The translations under genes were made by a program, and so were the position numbers. Shown piece after piece: positions 42,976-51,818 of a stretch of 64,000 nucleotides of DNA (positions within the stretch are counted from its first letter, which is position 1; each line of letters opens with the position of its first letter). Origin of the DNA: CF-39 sp035651155 (GTDB taxonomy: Bacteria > Chloroflexota > Limnocylindria > P2-11E). The stretch covers positions 1 to 64,000 of the forward strand of contig DASRGG010000001.1 in NCBI GenBank assembly GCA_035651155.1, read 5' to 3'. The notes under the pieces are model-generated. The model was not told the DNA's origin. It made no database searches and saw nothing but the letters and a program-made list of their open reading frames with translations.

Positions 42976-43836
42976 ATGTCTCCCTCAGCCGACGCCGGAC
43001 TGCGCGTGCGCGCCCTCGCGGACCAGGCCGTGGCCGCGGCGCTCGACGCCGACTGGCCGCGCGCCATCGAGCTGAACACGAAGATCCTCGAAGCCGCGCC
43101 CGACGACGTGGACGCCCGCAACCGGCTGGGCCGCGCGCTGCTGGAGCAGGGCTCGCTGGACGAGGCGAAGGCCGCGTTCGCCGAGGTGCTGAAGGCCGAG
43201 CCCTACAACTCCATCGCCATCCGCGGCAGCCAGCGCATCGCCCAGCTCCAGGAGCACAACGGGAAGGCGGTCGCCACGACCACCAAGACCCAGCCCCGCC
43301 TCTTCATCGAGGACATGGGCAAGACCGGGATCCTGCGGCTCATCAACCCCGCGCCGGCGCACATCCTCGCGCGCTACAGCGCCGGGGCTGAGTGCCAGCT
43401 GCGCGAGCAAGAGGGCCTTCTCGCGGTGCACGCCCGGGACGGCGAGCTCCTCGGATTCCTCGAGCCGAAGGTCGGACGGCGCCTCATCGATCTCATCCGT
43501 ACCGGAAACCAGTACGTCGCGGCGATCGTCAGTAACGACCAGGCGAACGCTCGCGTTGCCATTCGAGAGGTCTTCCAGAGCGCCGAGAACGCGAGCCGGA
43601 TCTCGTTCCCGGGGCACCACCGGCCGGCCGAGACGAAGGAGCGGGCGTACATCAAGGGCAACTTCTTCCGGTTCGGCAGCGACGCCGACGAGGAGCTCGA
43701 GGACATCGAAGAGGGCGTCGAAGATGAGGCCGAGGCCGCGACCGGCGAGGAAGTGCTGGAAGAGGCCGAATCCGTCGAGGAGCCGCTCGTCGTGGGCGAT
43801 GACGAGGACGATGCGGAGGACGAAGAGGACGAATAA
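42976..43836 (+). CDS. TPR-like protein with acidic tail
   Basis: A 286-residue protein. Residues 10-85 contain tetratricopeptide-like helices (LGRALLEQGSLDEAKAAFAEVLKAEP). The middle part has a compact fold of unknown type. The last 50 residues are almost entirely Asp and Glu. Start ATG 42976 fits the leaderless spacing; ATG 42967 is possible. It is divergent from the MgtE-like gene, and a lipoprotein follows 12 bases after its stop. No function is assigned. Confidence 0.72.
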   Translation: MSPSADAGLRVRALADQAVAAALDADWPRAIELNTKILEAAPDDVDARNRLGRALLEQGSLDEAKAAFAEVLKAEPYNSIAIRGSQRIAQLQEHNGKAVATTTKTQPRLFIEDMGKTGILRLINPAPAHILARYSAGAECQLREQEGLLAVHARDGELLGFLEPKVGRRLIDLIRTGNQYVAAIVSNDQANARVAIREVFQSAENASRISFPGHHRPAETKERAYIKGNFFRFGSDADEELEDIEEGVEDEAEAATGEEVLEEAESVEEPLVVGDDEDDAEDEEDE

Positions 43837-43848
43837 AGGGGTGAGCTG

Positions 43849-45600
43849 ATGGGACGCGCCGGATGGGGAGCGGTATTCGCGATCCTCATCGTGGCGACGG
43901 TCTCATGCTCATCCGCTCCGTCCCCGCGACAGGCCCCCAGCCGCGACATCGCCGACGCGCGGCCCATCGCGCGCGAGATCGCCGACATCCTCCTGAACTT
44001 CGCCGCCTACGACTACGCGCTCGTGGGCGCGCTCAACGGCGAGCACATCCGCGTCGTCACGCCGGACCGCTACGCGATCGTCGCGCGCGCGCAGGCGCAG
44101 CTGCTCGCCGACAATGCCACGAAGATCGTCGCCGCGGTCGTCGAGACCGCCGGACCGATCCACGACCGGCTCGTCGTCCTCGCCGACGCGCTCAGCGATC
44201 TCCGCAAGGACGCGCTCTCGTACGCCGACGTCCGCAGCGCGGACGCGCTCGCCCGCATCGTCGCCGACGTCGACAAGGGCTGGGGCCTCCTGCAGGAGCT
44301 CGAGAGCCTGCTCAAGGACGACGGCAGCCTCGACAAGACGATCGAGCGCGGGCGGTCGATCAAGGTGAGCGCGACGCGCTCGCAGGGCGCGCTCGTCACG
44401 ATCGGCCCGTTCGCGGGCGCGGCCGAGGCCGCCGCGCAGGCGAGGGCGCTCGGTCCGAACGCCATCCCCGCGACCACGAGCCCGTTCGTCGTGCGCGTCA
44501 CCTATGCGGACCGCGCGTCGGCCGACGCCGCCGCGAAGGAGCTGCAGAAGAACGGCACCGGCGCGATCGTCATCGACCAGACCGCCTACGCCTTCGCGCG
44601 CTCCGGCACGAGCCCCGACCTCGAGCTGTGGCGCGAGCCCGAGCGCTTCATCGACACGCACGCCGGCGCGCGCAAGATCGCGCTCTCCGGCGACGCGAGC
44701 TTCGTCGCGACCGGCGCGGACGACGGATTCATCGCCATCTACACGAACGACGGCGTGCTCCGCGCGCTGCCGCGCTTCAACGCCGGCGTGAACCAGCTCG
44801 TCTTCACCGACGACGGGCGGTTCCTCTTCGGCGGCGGCCAGCTCATGGTGACGTGGGTCATGCCGCGGCCGACCTTCTACGTCGGCGAGCCGATGCGCCT
44901 CCAAGGCGCGGCGATCTCGGCGGTCTTCGTGCCGAGGGCGTACGCCTTCGCCGCCTCGTCCGTCGGCGTCGTGGGCGGGCGTGCCCCGGACGGCGTGCCG
45001 CTCGCGGATCCGTTCCCGATCGACACGGGCTCGAGCGGCGCGATCCTCGCGGCGAGCGACGTGGGCGAGCTCTTCATCGGCGTCCAGACCGCGCGGGGCT
45101 TCGAGGTCCGCGTGCTGCGCCTGGGGCAGGAGCGCGTGCCGCGCGGCGCGGTGACCCTTCCCGGCCTGGGCAAGGCGTTCGCCGTGGACCCGACCGGCTC
45201 CTTCGGCGCGGCCGTCACGGATCAGGGCACCTTCCGCTTCTCGCTCCACGCCGCCGACCCCTCGAAGACCGTCGCGAAGGTGGGCGGTCCGGTGCGGGAC
45301 ATCGAGTTCGCCAAGGACGCGACGCTCTACCTCCTCGACGCGAAGCAGCTCACCGCGATCTCGCCCGAGGGGACCGCCACGTGGTCGCAGCCCCTCGTCG
45401 ACGGCCGCCGCATCGCCGTCGGGCTGCGCCCCGTCGTCCTCGACGGGACCGACAGCCTCGTCACCTTCGCGCCGAAGGACGGCGCGAAGGACCAGCTCGC
45501 GCCGCTCGGCCAGATCCAGGACCTCGTCGTGTCGAAGGACGGCACCTGGGTCGGTGTGATCGCGGACGCCCGGAGGGCCGTACTCTTCAGGCTGCAATGA
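43849..45600 (+). CDS. Lipoprotein with SPOR-like and beta-propeller regions
   Basis: A 583-residue protein starting at ATG 43849 behind AAAGGGG. The signal peptide ends in VATVSC (cysteine 20), predicting a lipoprotein. Residues 25-165 are helical. Residues about 180-240 form two related units (ALVTIGPFAGAAEAAAQARAL and VVRVTYADRASADAAAKELQ) that resemble SPOR domains, which bind peptidoglycan. From residue 260 short WD/PQQ-like blade repeats continue to the end. It is probably a cell-envelope protein. It sits directly before the methylase-like gene. Confidence 0.7.
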   Translation: MGRAGWGAVFAILIVATVSCSSAPSPRQAPSRDIADARPIAREIADILLNFAAYDYALVGALNGEHIRVVTPDRYAIVARAQAQLLADNATKIVAAVVETAGPIHDRLVVLADALSDLRKDALSYADVRSADALARIVADVDKGWGLLQELESLLKDDGSLDKTIERGRSIKVSATRSQGALVTIGPFAGAAEAAAQARALGPNAIPATTSPFVVRVTYADRASADAAAKELQKNGTGAIVIDQTAYAFARSGTSPDLELWREPERFIDTHAGARKIALSGDASFVATGADDGFIAIYTNDGVLRALPRFNAGVNQLVFTDDGRFLFGGGQLMVTWVMPRPTFYVGEPMRLQGAAISAVFVPRAYAFAASSVGVVGGRAPDGVPLADPFPIDTGSSGAILAASDVGELFIGVQTARGFEVRVLRLGQERVPRGAVTLPGLGKAFAVDPTGSFGAAVTDQGTFRFSLHAADPSKTVAKVGGPVRDIEFAKDATLYLLDAKQLTAISPEGTATWSQPLVDGRRIAVGLRPVVLDGTDSLVTFAPKDGAKDQLAPLGQIQDLVVSKDGTWVGVIADARRAVLFRLQ

Positions 45601-45649
45601 GCCGGTGGGGCAGGCCGCCGCGGGCAGGCCGAAGCGAGCGCGAAGAGCG

Positions 45650-48058
45650 ATGAGCACCCTGCGAGAGCGGGTCTTGTCGTTCACGCCGATCGAGACGGCG
45701 CCGCTTCCGCGACCGCTTCACCGCTTCGGCACCGCGTTCCCCGCCGGAGTCGCGGAGACCTTCACCAACGCCTACGCGCCGCCGCGCGGCATCGTGCTCG
45801 ACCCGCTGGCGTACCCCTGCTCCGCCGCGGACGCGGCCGAGCGTGTCGATCGGCGCGGCATCGCGCGATCCCGCGAGCCGCTCGGGGAGTGGGCGCGCGG
45901 TGTGGTCGCGGACGCGCCGTCCACCGACGAGATCCTCGCGGCCTTCGAGCGGGTCGCCGACAGCGCGCTCATCGGCACGCCGCATCGGGTCGCCATGCGC
46001 GAGCTGTACGGCTCGCGCTGCGCGACCTGCCGCGCGCCCACGGTCGTCGAGGCGTTCCTCTGGGAGCGCGACGCGCCGGTCCCGAGCAAGAAGGCCTTCC
46101 GCTGCGGCGTCTGCGCGCGCGACGGGCGCGCGCTGCTCATCGAGGCGACCGACGCCGAGGACGAGGAGCGCACGCGGCGGCTCGAGCCGCGCGGCATGGC
46201 GTACTGGCAGTTCGTCGAGCGCTTCGGGCAGGATCCGGCGGCCCAGGCGCTGGGCGAATCGGTCGCGGCGCTGTACACGCCGCGCAACATCACCGCGCTC
46301 ATGGCCACGCTCCGCGCGATCGAGACCGCGGGCGACGCGGCGCCCGAGGCGCGGGCCGTCCTCAAGCTCTGCCTGCTCGAGACGATCGTCTCCGGCAGCC
46401 GGCTGAACGCTGTCGCCGGACACGGCGCGCCCCTGCGCGTCGAGAAGGGCCGGGCGCGACGCGGCCACGCCGCTCAGACGCGCGAGCTCAACATCTGGCT
46501 GGAATACGAGCGCACCGTCCGCGAGCTCGTCGCCTGGCTCTCGCAGCGGCCGCCGCGCCCGCGCAACGTCGTCCCGCTCGAGCAGGGCGAAGCCGATCTC
46601 GTGCTCTGCCAGGCTCCGGTGGAGGACACGCTCGGCGGATGGTCGACGGTCGCGAGCGCGCTGCTCCTCGGCGCGAAGGCGCTGAAGCCGATCGACAACG
46701 GCGACGGCCGGCTCGCGTCGCGCGAACGGCTCCTTCGGCAGATGCGCGCCGCGCTCATCGAGGGACATCGCGCGTCGAAGGCCGGCGCCGCGGCGGTCGT
46801 GTACGTGCAGCACGCCGACGCCGCGACGCTCGCGGCCGTCGTGCTCGCCGGCGCGGGCGCGGGCTACCGCCTCCGCACGATCCTCTATCAGCGCGACGCG
46901 CTCCCCGGCGCGTACGGGACCGGCGCCGCCGCCGCGACGTGCGACTTCGACCGCGACATCCCGCTGCTCCGCGACCAGACCTCCGCGGACGGCGCGCTCA
47001 TCGAGGACGTCATCCGGAAGGGCGTGCGCGACGCGTATCTCGCGCGCGGCGAGCCGATCCGCGAGGACCTGGCGGCCGCCGCGGCGCTGCAGGCGCTCTC
47101 CGCCGAAGCGCTCCTCGTCCCGCTCGCGCTCGCTCGCGCCGGCGGCGTGTCCGAGCTCGAGCTCTTCCTCGACCACTTCAGGTCCGCGCTGGCGGACGCG
47201 CGGCGCAGCGGTCTCGCGCGGGTCACTCTCGCGACGGATCCGGAGGAGATCGGATACGTCCTTGCCGAGCCGCACGACGTGACACCGCTCGACGATCGTG
47301 TCGAGTGGGCGGTCTGGGGCGTCCTCTCGGCGGCGCGCGAGGTGGATACACGATCGCTGCTGCGTCGCACGTACGCGCTCTTTCGCGGCGTCGAGACGCC
47401 CGAGCGCGAGCTCATCGAGCGGACCGTGGCGTCGTACGCGCACCAGTCCGAGGAGGGGAAGTGGCGCCTTTCCGGCGTGGATGCCCTCGTCGCGCGCCAC
47501 GCGTCGCAGGCGCAGGTCATCGCCGATCTCGTGGACGCGGGCCACCGTCTGGGCTTCAAGGTGCATGTCGGCCGCGATCTGCAGCGGCGGGCCGTGCCCG
47601 CCTCGCACGCGGATCGCGGGCGCACGCTCGTCGATCTGCTCACCGACGCCGAGCGTCTTACGGGGCCGGCGCGCTCGCTCCGCGGCCCGGCGGAAGCGCT
47701 GGACGCGGTCGATTGCGTCTGGTACGACCGCGGCCGCATGGCGTTCCTCTGGCAGGTCGACTGGACAGCGCGGCTACACCGCAGCGTGCTCTCCCTGGGT
47801 GAGGCCATACCCGACGACGATCGGGTCTTCCGGTTCTTGGCCGTCGCCGACGAGCGGACCACGCTGGTGGCCGAGAAGCTGGAGCGCTCGCCGGGCCTGG
47901 CGGAGGTCGTTCGACGCCGGGGCTGGAGGTTCGTAAAGTGGAAGCCGCTGCGAGGCTTCCTGGCCGACCGCGACGTAGGCTTGGATGGGCTCGAGAGCGT
48001 CCTGGGCCTCGAGCCCGCGGTGGAACAAAGTGGGCAGCAGCTCGCGTTCAGATGGTGA
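45650..48058 (+). CDS. Large zinc-ribbon protein related to adenine-specific DNA methylases, motifs degenerate
   Basis: An 802-residue protein from ATG 45650. The N-terminus resembles a DNA methylase target region (TNAYAPPRGIVLDP), but the SAM-binding DPFCGSGT is replaced by DPLAYPCSAAD. A zinc ribbon (CATC and CGVC) and RRLEPRGMAYWQFVERFG follow, as in zinc-ribbon methylases of the COG1743 type. Where a catalytic NPPY or DPPY is expected, it has QAPVEDTLGGWS. It therefore looks catalytically dead, possibly a DNA-binding or structural derivative. It lies between the lipoprotein and thioredoxin. The assignment rests on motif order only. Confidence 0.6.
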   Translation: MSTLRERVLSFTPIETAPLPRPLHRFGTAFPAGVAETFTNAYAPPRGIVLDPLAYPCSAADAAERVDRRGIARSREPLGEWARGVVADAPSTDEILAAFERVADSALIGTPHRVAMRELYGSRCATCRAPTVVEAFLWERDAPVPSKKAFRCGVCARDGRALLIEATDAEDEERTRRLEPRGMAYWQFVERFGQDPAAQALGESVAALYTPRNITALMATLRAIETAGDAAPEARAVLKLCLLETIVSGSRLNAVAGHGAPLRVEKGRARRGHAAQTRELNIWLEYERTVRELVAWLSQRPPRPRNVVPLEQGEADLVLCQAPVEDTLGGWSTVASALLLGAKALKPIDNGDGRLASRERLLRQMRAALIEGHRASKAGAAAVVYVQHADAATLAAVVLAGAGAGYRLRTILYQRDALPGAYGTGAAAATCDFDRDIPLLRDQTSADGALIEDVIRKGVRDAYLARGEPIREDLAAAAALQALSAEALLVPLALARAGGVSELELFLDHFRSALADARRSGLARVTLATDPEEIGYVLAEPHDVTPLDDRVEWAVWGVLSAAREVDTRSLLRRTYALFRGVETPERELIERTVASYAHQSEEGKWRLSGVDALVARHASQAQVIADLVDAGHRLGFKVHVGRDLQRRAVPASHADRGRTLVDLLTDAERLTGPARSLRGPAEALDAVDCVWYDRGRMAFLWQVDWTARLHRSVLSLGEAIPDDDRVFRFLAVADERTTLVAEKLERSPGLAEVVRRRGWRFVKWKPLRGFLADRDVGLDGLESVLGLEPAVEQSGQQLAFRW

Positions 48059-48080
48059 AAGCCCTGGGAGGACGAGAAAC

Positions 48081-48419
48081 GTGACGAAGCCAACGGTTGT
48101 CAGCGATCAGACCTTCGAGACCGAGGTCCTCAAGTCGGACACGCCGGTTCTCGTCGATTTCTGGGCCACCTGGTGCGGCCCCTGCCGCATGGTCGCGCCG
48201 ATCCTCGAGGAGATCGCGAGCGAGCAGAGCTCGAGGGTACGCGTCGCGAAGCTCGACGTCGACGCGAATCCGGTCACCGCGGGACGCTTCGGCGTCCGTT
48301 CGATCCCGACGATGATCCTCTTCAAGAACGGTCGCGAGGCGCAGCGCCTCGTGGGCTACATGCCCAAGGAGCGTCTCCTTCAGCTCCTGAACCCGCACCT
48401 CGACACCGCGGCCGCGTGA
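48081..48419 (+). CDS. trxA: Thioredoxin
   Basis: A 112-residue cytosolic disulfide reductase from GTG 48081 behind GGGAGG. The active site is WCGPC in VDFWATWCGPCRM, and the cis-proline is in RSIPTMILF. The length is canonical. The stop overlaps the start of the YHS protein (GTGA). Confidence 0.93.
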   Translation: MTKPTVVSDQTFETEVLKSDTPVLVDFWATWCGPCRMVAPILEEIASEQSSRVRVAKLDVDANPVTAGRFGVRSIPTMILFKNGREAQRLVGYMPKERLLQLLNPHLDTAAA

Positions 48420-48634
48420 AAGACAGCGGCGCCGCCGCGGGGCCGAAGATCCTCGACCCCGTGTGCGACATGATCGTCGCGGTCGACGACGCGCGTGAGA
48501 ACGGCCTCACGCTCGCGATGGACGACCGCGAATACGCGTTCTGCTCGCCCGGCTGCATGAAGACCTTCGCCAAGGCGCCCACGCGCTTCCGCGCGAAGGT
48601 CGATGCCTGGCTCGCGGCCGACCCTCAGCACTAG
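48416..48634 (+). CDS. YHS-domain protein
   Basis: A 72-residue protein starting at GTG 48416. The YHS pattern is clear: LDPVCDMIV, then YAFCSPGCMKTFAKAPTRF. YHS domains bind metal ions and often accompany copper or heavy-metal handling. It is coupled to thioredoxin by GTGA, suggesting a joint role in thiol or metal homeostasis (inference). Confidence 0.82.
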   Translation: MKDSGAAAGPKILDPVCDMIVAVDDARENGLTLAMDDREYAFCSPGCMKTFAKAPTRFRAKVDAWLAADPQH

Positions 48635-48671
48635 GCCGGAACAAACCGCCTTCCCGCGCGTCATCCGAGTG

Positions 48672-49994
48672 ATGAGACGCGCGCTCCTCGCAGCCGTGCT
48701 CGTGCTCGGCGCCTGCACGCCGCCGGCGGCTGAGAGGTCGCCGAGCGCTCCGCCCTCCTCGTCTGGCGCCTCGCCGCTGACCGTGCGCGCCGCCGGCACG
48801 CTGGTGCGGTCCGACGTCGCGCGGGCATCGGGCGATCTCGAGTCGGCCAGGCGCGCCGCGGCGGCGCTCGCCGCGCTCGACGCGGACCTGTTCGCGCAGC
48901 TCGCGAAGGGCGACGGCAATCTCGTCTTCTCGCCGTACAGCGTCGCCACCGCGCTCGCGATGACGCGCGACGGTGCCGTTGGGAAGACCCGCGCCGAGAT
49001 GGACGCCGTGCTCCACGCGAGCGACGCCGGCGACCTCGACGCCGCCTTCAACGCGCTCGACCGCGCGCTCGCGAAGCGTCCCGGCAGCTACCCGTTCGGG
49101 AACATCACCGTGCCGCTCGAGCTCGGCACGGCGAATCAGCTCTTCGTGCAGCGCGACCTCGAGCTCGCGAAAGCGTATCTCGATCAGCTCGCCGCGTACT
49201 ACGGCACCGGCGTCGGTGTCGTCGACTACATCGCGGCGCGCGAGGACGCGCGCAAGACCATCAACGCGTGGGTCTCGGATCGCACGAAGACCCGTATCCC
49301 GGAGCTCGTCCCGCAGGGTGTGCTCGACGACCTGACGCGCCTCGTGCTCGTGAACGCGATCTACCTGAAGGCGAGGTGGGAGGTCCCGTTCGAGAAGTCG
49401 TTCACGAAGGCCGCGCCGTTCCACCGTCTCGACGGCAGCGACGCGCAGGCGGAGCTCATGCGTCTCGGCACGATGCCGAACCTGCCGTACGCGCGCGGGA
49501 CACGGTTCCAGGCGGTGAGCCTGCCCTACCTCGGCGGGCTGTCGATGGTGCTCGTCGTGCCCGACGCCGGCTCGTTCGCGGCCGTCCAGTCGAGCCTCGG
49601 CGACGCGTCGACGCTGCGCGGGATGCTGGACCTTCCCTCGCGCAAGATCGTCCGCCTCTCCATGCCGAAGTTCCAGCTCCGCTCGTCGGCGATGCTGAAG
49701 GGCACGCTGTCGAAGCTCGGCATGCCGCTCGCCTTCACGGAGAACGCCGACTTCTCGGCGATGGCGCCGCGCGAGAAGCTGCTCCTACAGGAGGTCGCGC
49801 ACCAGGCGTTCGTCGCCGTCGACGAGGACGGCACCGAAGCCGCCGCCGCGACCGCGGTGATCGCGGGCGCGACGAGCGCACCCTCCAACGTCGTCGAGCT
49901 CACGATCGACCGGCCATTCGTCTTCGCGATCCGCGACGACGAGACGGGCGCGATCCTGTTCATGGGTCGCGTCGTCGACCCGACCGCGAAGTAG
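48672..49994 (+). CDS. Serpin family lipoprotein
   Basis: A 440-residue protein starting at ATG 48672; GTG 48669 is an alternative. The signal peptide ends in the lipobox LGAC, then a Ser/Pro linker. The serpin fold is complete: NLVFSPYSVATALAMT, LVLVNAIYLKARWEVPF, and the reactive-centre hinge DEDGTEAAAATAV, whose small residues are typical of inhibitory serpins. Counting from the hinge glutamate puts the scissile bond at about Thr-Ser, before APSN. It ends with RPFVFAIRDDETGAILFMGRV. It probably inhibits an extracellular serine protease at the cell surface. Confidence 0.92.
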   Translation: MRRALLAAVLVLGACTPPAAERSPSAPPSSSGASPLTVRAAGTLVRSDVARASGDLESARRAAAALAALDADLFAQLAKGDGNLVFSPYSVATALAMTRDGAVGKTRAEMDAVLHASDAGDLDAAFNALDRALAKRPGSYPFGNITVPLELGTANQLFVQRDLELAKAYLDQLAAYYGTGVGVVDYIAAREDARKTINAWVSDRTKTRIPELVPQGVLDDLTRLVLVNAIYLKARWEVPFEKSFTKAAPFHRLDGSDAQAELMRLGTMPNLPYARGTRFQAVSLPYLGGLSMVLVVPDAGSFAAVQSSLGDASTLRGMLDLPSRKIVRLSMPKFQLRSSAMLKGTLSKLGMPLAFTENADFSAMAPREKLLLQEVAHQAFVAVDEDGTEAAAATAVIAGATSAPSNVVELTIDRPFVFAIRDDETGAILFMGRVVDPTAK

Positions 49995-50143
49995 TCGCTG
50001 TCGGGGTCGGCACCACGCGGGCGCGGGGCAGGCGCGCGCCGAGCAGGTGCCGAGAGGCTGTGACCAGCCGCCACGCGCAGCGGCACGATGCGCACGCCGA
50101 GCGCGCCGAGCACGCCGCTCGCGCCGGCGACGAAGATCCGCAC
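49995..50143 (-). pseudogene. N-terminal fragment of an NAD(P)-binding SDR/NmrA-like gene
   Basis: From GTG 50143 on the minus strand the frame reads VRIFVAGASGVLG, then VPLRVAAGHSL, the start of a Rossmann SDR or NmrA-like protein. It degenerates after about 50 residues and runs into the serpin gene. It is a decayed gene fragment. Confidence 0.5.
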
Positions 50144-50207
50144 GCCCGCAGGCTGGGGCCTGCCGCGTACGATCGAGGAAACGCACATCGGCTTGGGAGG
50201 TCCAGAC

Positions 50208-50732
50208 ATGAAGGTCGCGTGCGTGCTGGCCAACGGATTCGAGGACTCGGAGTTCAAGCAGCCCTACGACGCGCTGAGGGAGGCGGGCCACGAGGTCACG
50301 ATCGTCGGCCTCCAGGCAGGACAGCACCTCACGGGCGACAAAGGGCGCGAGACCGCGACGGTCGAGAAGGCGTTCGCGGACGTGCGGCCCGACCAGTTCG
50401 ACGCCCTCCTGATCCCGGGAGGCTTCTCGCCGGACCGCCTGCGCGCGCATCCGGTCGCGGTGGAGTTCGTGGGGGCGTTCTTCGACGCGCGGAAGCCGAT
50501 CATGGCGATCTGCCACGGTCCGCAGATCTTCATCCCCGCGGGGAAGTACAGGGACCACCGGCTCACCGCGTGGAAGACGATCCAGTCCGACCTCAAGCTG
50601 CTGGGCGCGGACGTCGTCGACGAGGAGGTCGTGGTCGATCGCAACCTCGTCACGTCGCGTCAGCCGCAGGACATCCCGGCGTTCATCCGCGAGGGGTTGA
50701 AGCTGCTGGAGGCCACGCCCGCGCGCCGTTAG
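50208..50732 (+). CDS. DJ-1/PfpI family protein
   Basis: A 174-residue protein starting at ATG 50208 behind GGGAGG. The nucleophile elbow AICHGPQ (Cys102, His103) and the N-terminal glutamate in GFEDSEF are those of the PfpI/YhbO class, described as glyoxalase III, deglycase or stress-related hydrolases. The length is typical. It stands alone and converges on the ATP pyrophosphatase gene. Confidence 0.9.
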   Translation: MKVACVLANGFEDSEFKQPYDALREAGHEVTIVGLQAGQHLTGDKGRETATVEKAFADVRPDQFDALLIPGGFSPDRLRAHPVAVEFVGAFFDARKPIMAICHGPQIFIPAGKYRDHRLTAWKTIQSDLKLLGADVVDEEVVVDRNLVTSRQPQDIPAFIREGLKLLEATPARR

Positions 50733-50743
50733 GCGAAGGCTCG

Positions 50744-51376
50744 CTAGACGAGCTCCAGGTCGAGCTGCGCGAAGTCGCCGTCCGTCCGCGTCGCTCCTGG
50801 GCGGCACGTCACCGGACCGCGGAACAGCGGGCCGCTGAACGTGAAGGAGTGGTACTCGCCGTTCTCGCCGGCGGGATCGATCGGCTCGGACGCGATCTCC
50901 CGCACGAAGCGCTCGTCGATGATCCGGCCGAGCCAGCGCTCGTCGAGCTTCGAACGCTCGACGCAGGTGACGATCGCACGCGATCCCGAGGCCACGAATT
51001 CACGCAGCAGGTCCGCCGACCGCTCGCCCCAGATCGGCTCGAGGTGCGCGAGGCCGGCCGCGCGCACGCGGTCCTCGAACCAGGCGCGCACGTCCGCGAG
51101 GTGGATGTCCCCGAACGCGAGGCCGGTGAAGCCGTCGCGACCGAGCTCGTCCAGCATGGTCCGGAACGTGGCTTCGTAGCGCTCCCAGGCGGTCGCGTAC
51201 TGCGCGAGCTCGACGCCGATCGCGTCGGCCTGCTCCTGGATCAGCTCGCGGCGCGTCGCGTGGAAGCGCACCCGGCCGGATGCGGGATCGTAGAAGTTCA
51301 CCAGTCGCGCGACCTCGAGACCTTTCGCGCGCGCGCGCAGGAGAGCGAGAGCGCTGTCCTTGCCGCCGGACCACAT
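50744..51376 (-). CDS. Diphthine-ammonia ligase family ATP pyrophosphatase
   Basis: A 210-residue protein of the COG2102/DUF71 group. It begins directly with the PP-loop SGGKDSALAL at residue 3 and has GLAFGDIHLADVRAW and the later YHSFTFSGPLF region. Relatives adenylate a substrate for amidation (diphthamide in eukaryotes), but bacterial members have unknown substrates, sometimes linked to B12 metabolism. It follows the cysteine-rich protein by 13 bases. A cobalamin-type binding protein is encoded just beyond. Confidence 0.85.
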   Translation of the reverse strand: MWSGGKDSALALLRARAKGLEVARLVNFYDPASGRVRFHATRRELIQEQADAIGVELAQYATAWERYEATFRTMLDELGRDGFTGLAFGDIHLADVRAWFEDRVRAAGLAHLEPIWGERSADLLREFVASGSRAIVTCVERSKLDERWLGRIIDERFVREIASEPIDPAGENGEYHSFTFSGPLFRGPVTCRPGATRTDGDFAQLDLELV

Positions 51377-51389
51377 GAGCGCGTACCGC

Positions 51390-51800
51390 TCATTCGAGCC
51401 CGAACGTGTCGGCGATGAGGCCGTCGCGCACCTCCTTCACGCACAGCCCCGCGACGCAGCCGCGGGCGCCGCACGCGCTGGTGCAGTAATGCGCCCGCGC
51501 GCACTCGACGCAGAGCAGCATGCCGCCGCAGACCTCGCAGATGCCGTGACGGCCAGGGTCGATCGCGTGTCCGCAGGTCGCGCGACCGCCGGCGTCGTGT
51601 GTCCGGCGTACGCGTTCCCAGAGCGAGGCCCAGATCGCCCGGCGCTCCACGTCGCTCGGCGGCCGACCGACGATCTCGCGGAACGCCAGGACGCCGCGCG
51701 CGGCGAGCGTGCCCCAGGCCTTGGGGACGGCGTTCGCGGTCGAGCGGACGAGCTCGGGCTCGCTCGCGATGGTGTGCTGAACGGCGCGCTCCACCGACAC
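51390..51800 (-). CDS. Cysteine-rich zinc-binding protein
   Basis: A 136-residue protein from GTG 51800, seven bases after TAGGCT. The C-terminal half has about ten cysteines: CGH, CEVCGG, CVECARAHYC, and CGARGCVAGLC, consistent with two zinc clusters. The N-terminal half is helical. No family name is certain. It is probably co-transcribed with the ATP pyrophosphatase. Confidence 0.68.
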   Translation of the reverse strand: MSVERAVQHTIASEPELVRSTANAVPKAWGTLAARGVLAFREIVGRPPSDVERRAIWASLWERVRRTHDAGGRATCGHAIDPGRHGICEVCGGMLLCVECARAHYCTSACGARGCVAGLCVKEVRDGLIADTFGLE

Positions 51801-51806
51801 GAGCCC

Positions 51807-51813
51807 TAGCCTA
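51807..51813. promoter_or_regulatory. Overlapping bidirectional -10 element (TAGCCTA)
   Basis: TAGCCT on the plus strand (51807-51812) lies six bases before ATG 51819. TAGGCT on the minus strand (51813-51808) lies seven bases before GTG 51800. The two hexamers share five base pairs, so one site serves both directions. Confidence 0.6.
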
Positions 51814-51818
51814 CGGGC

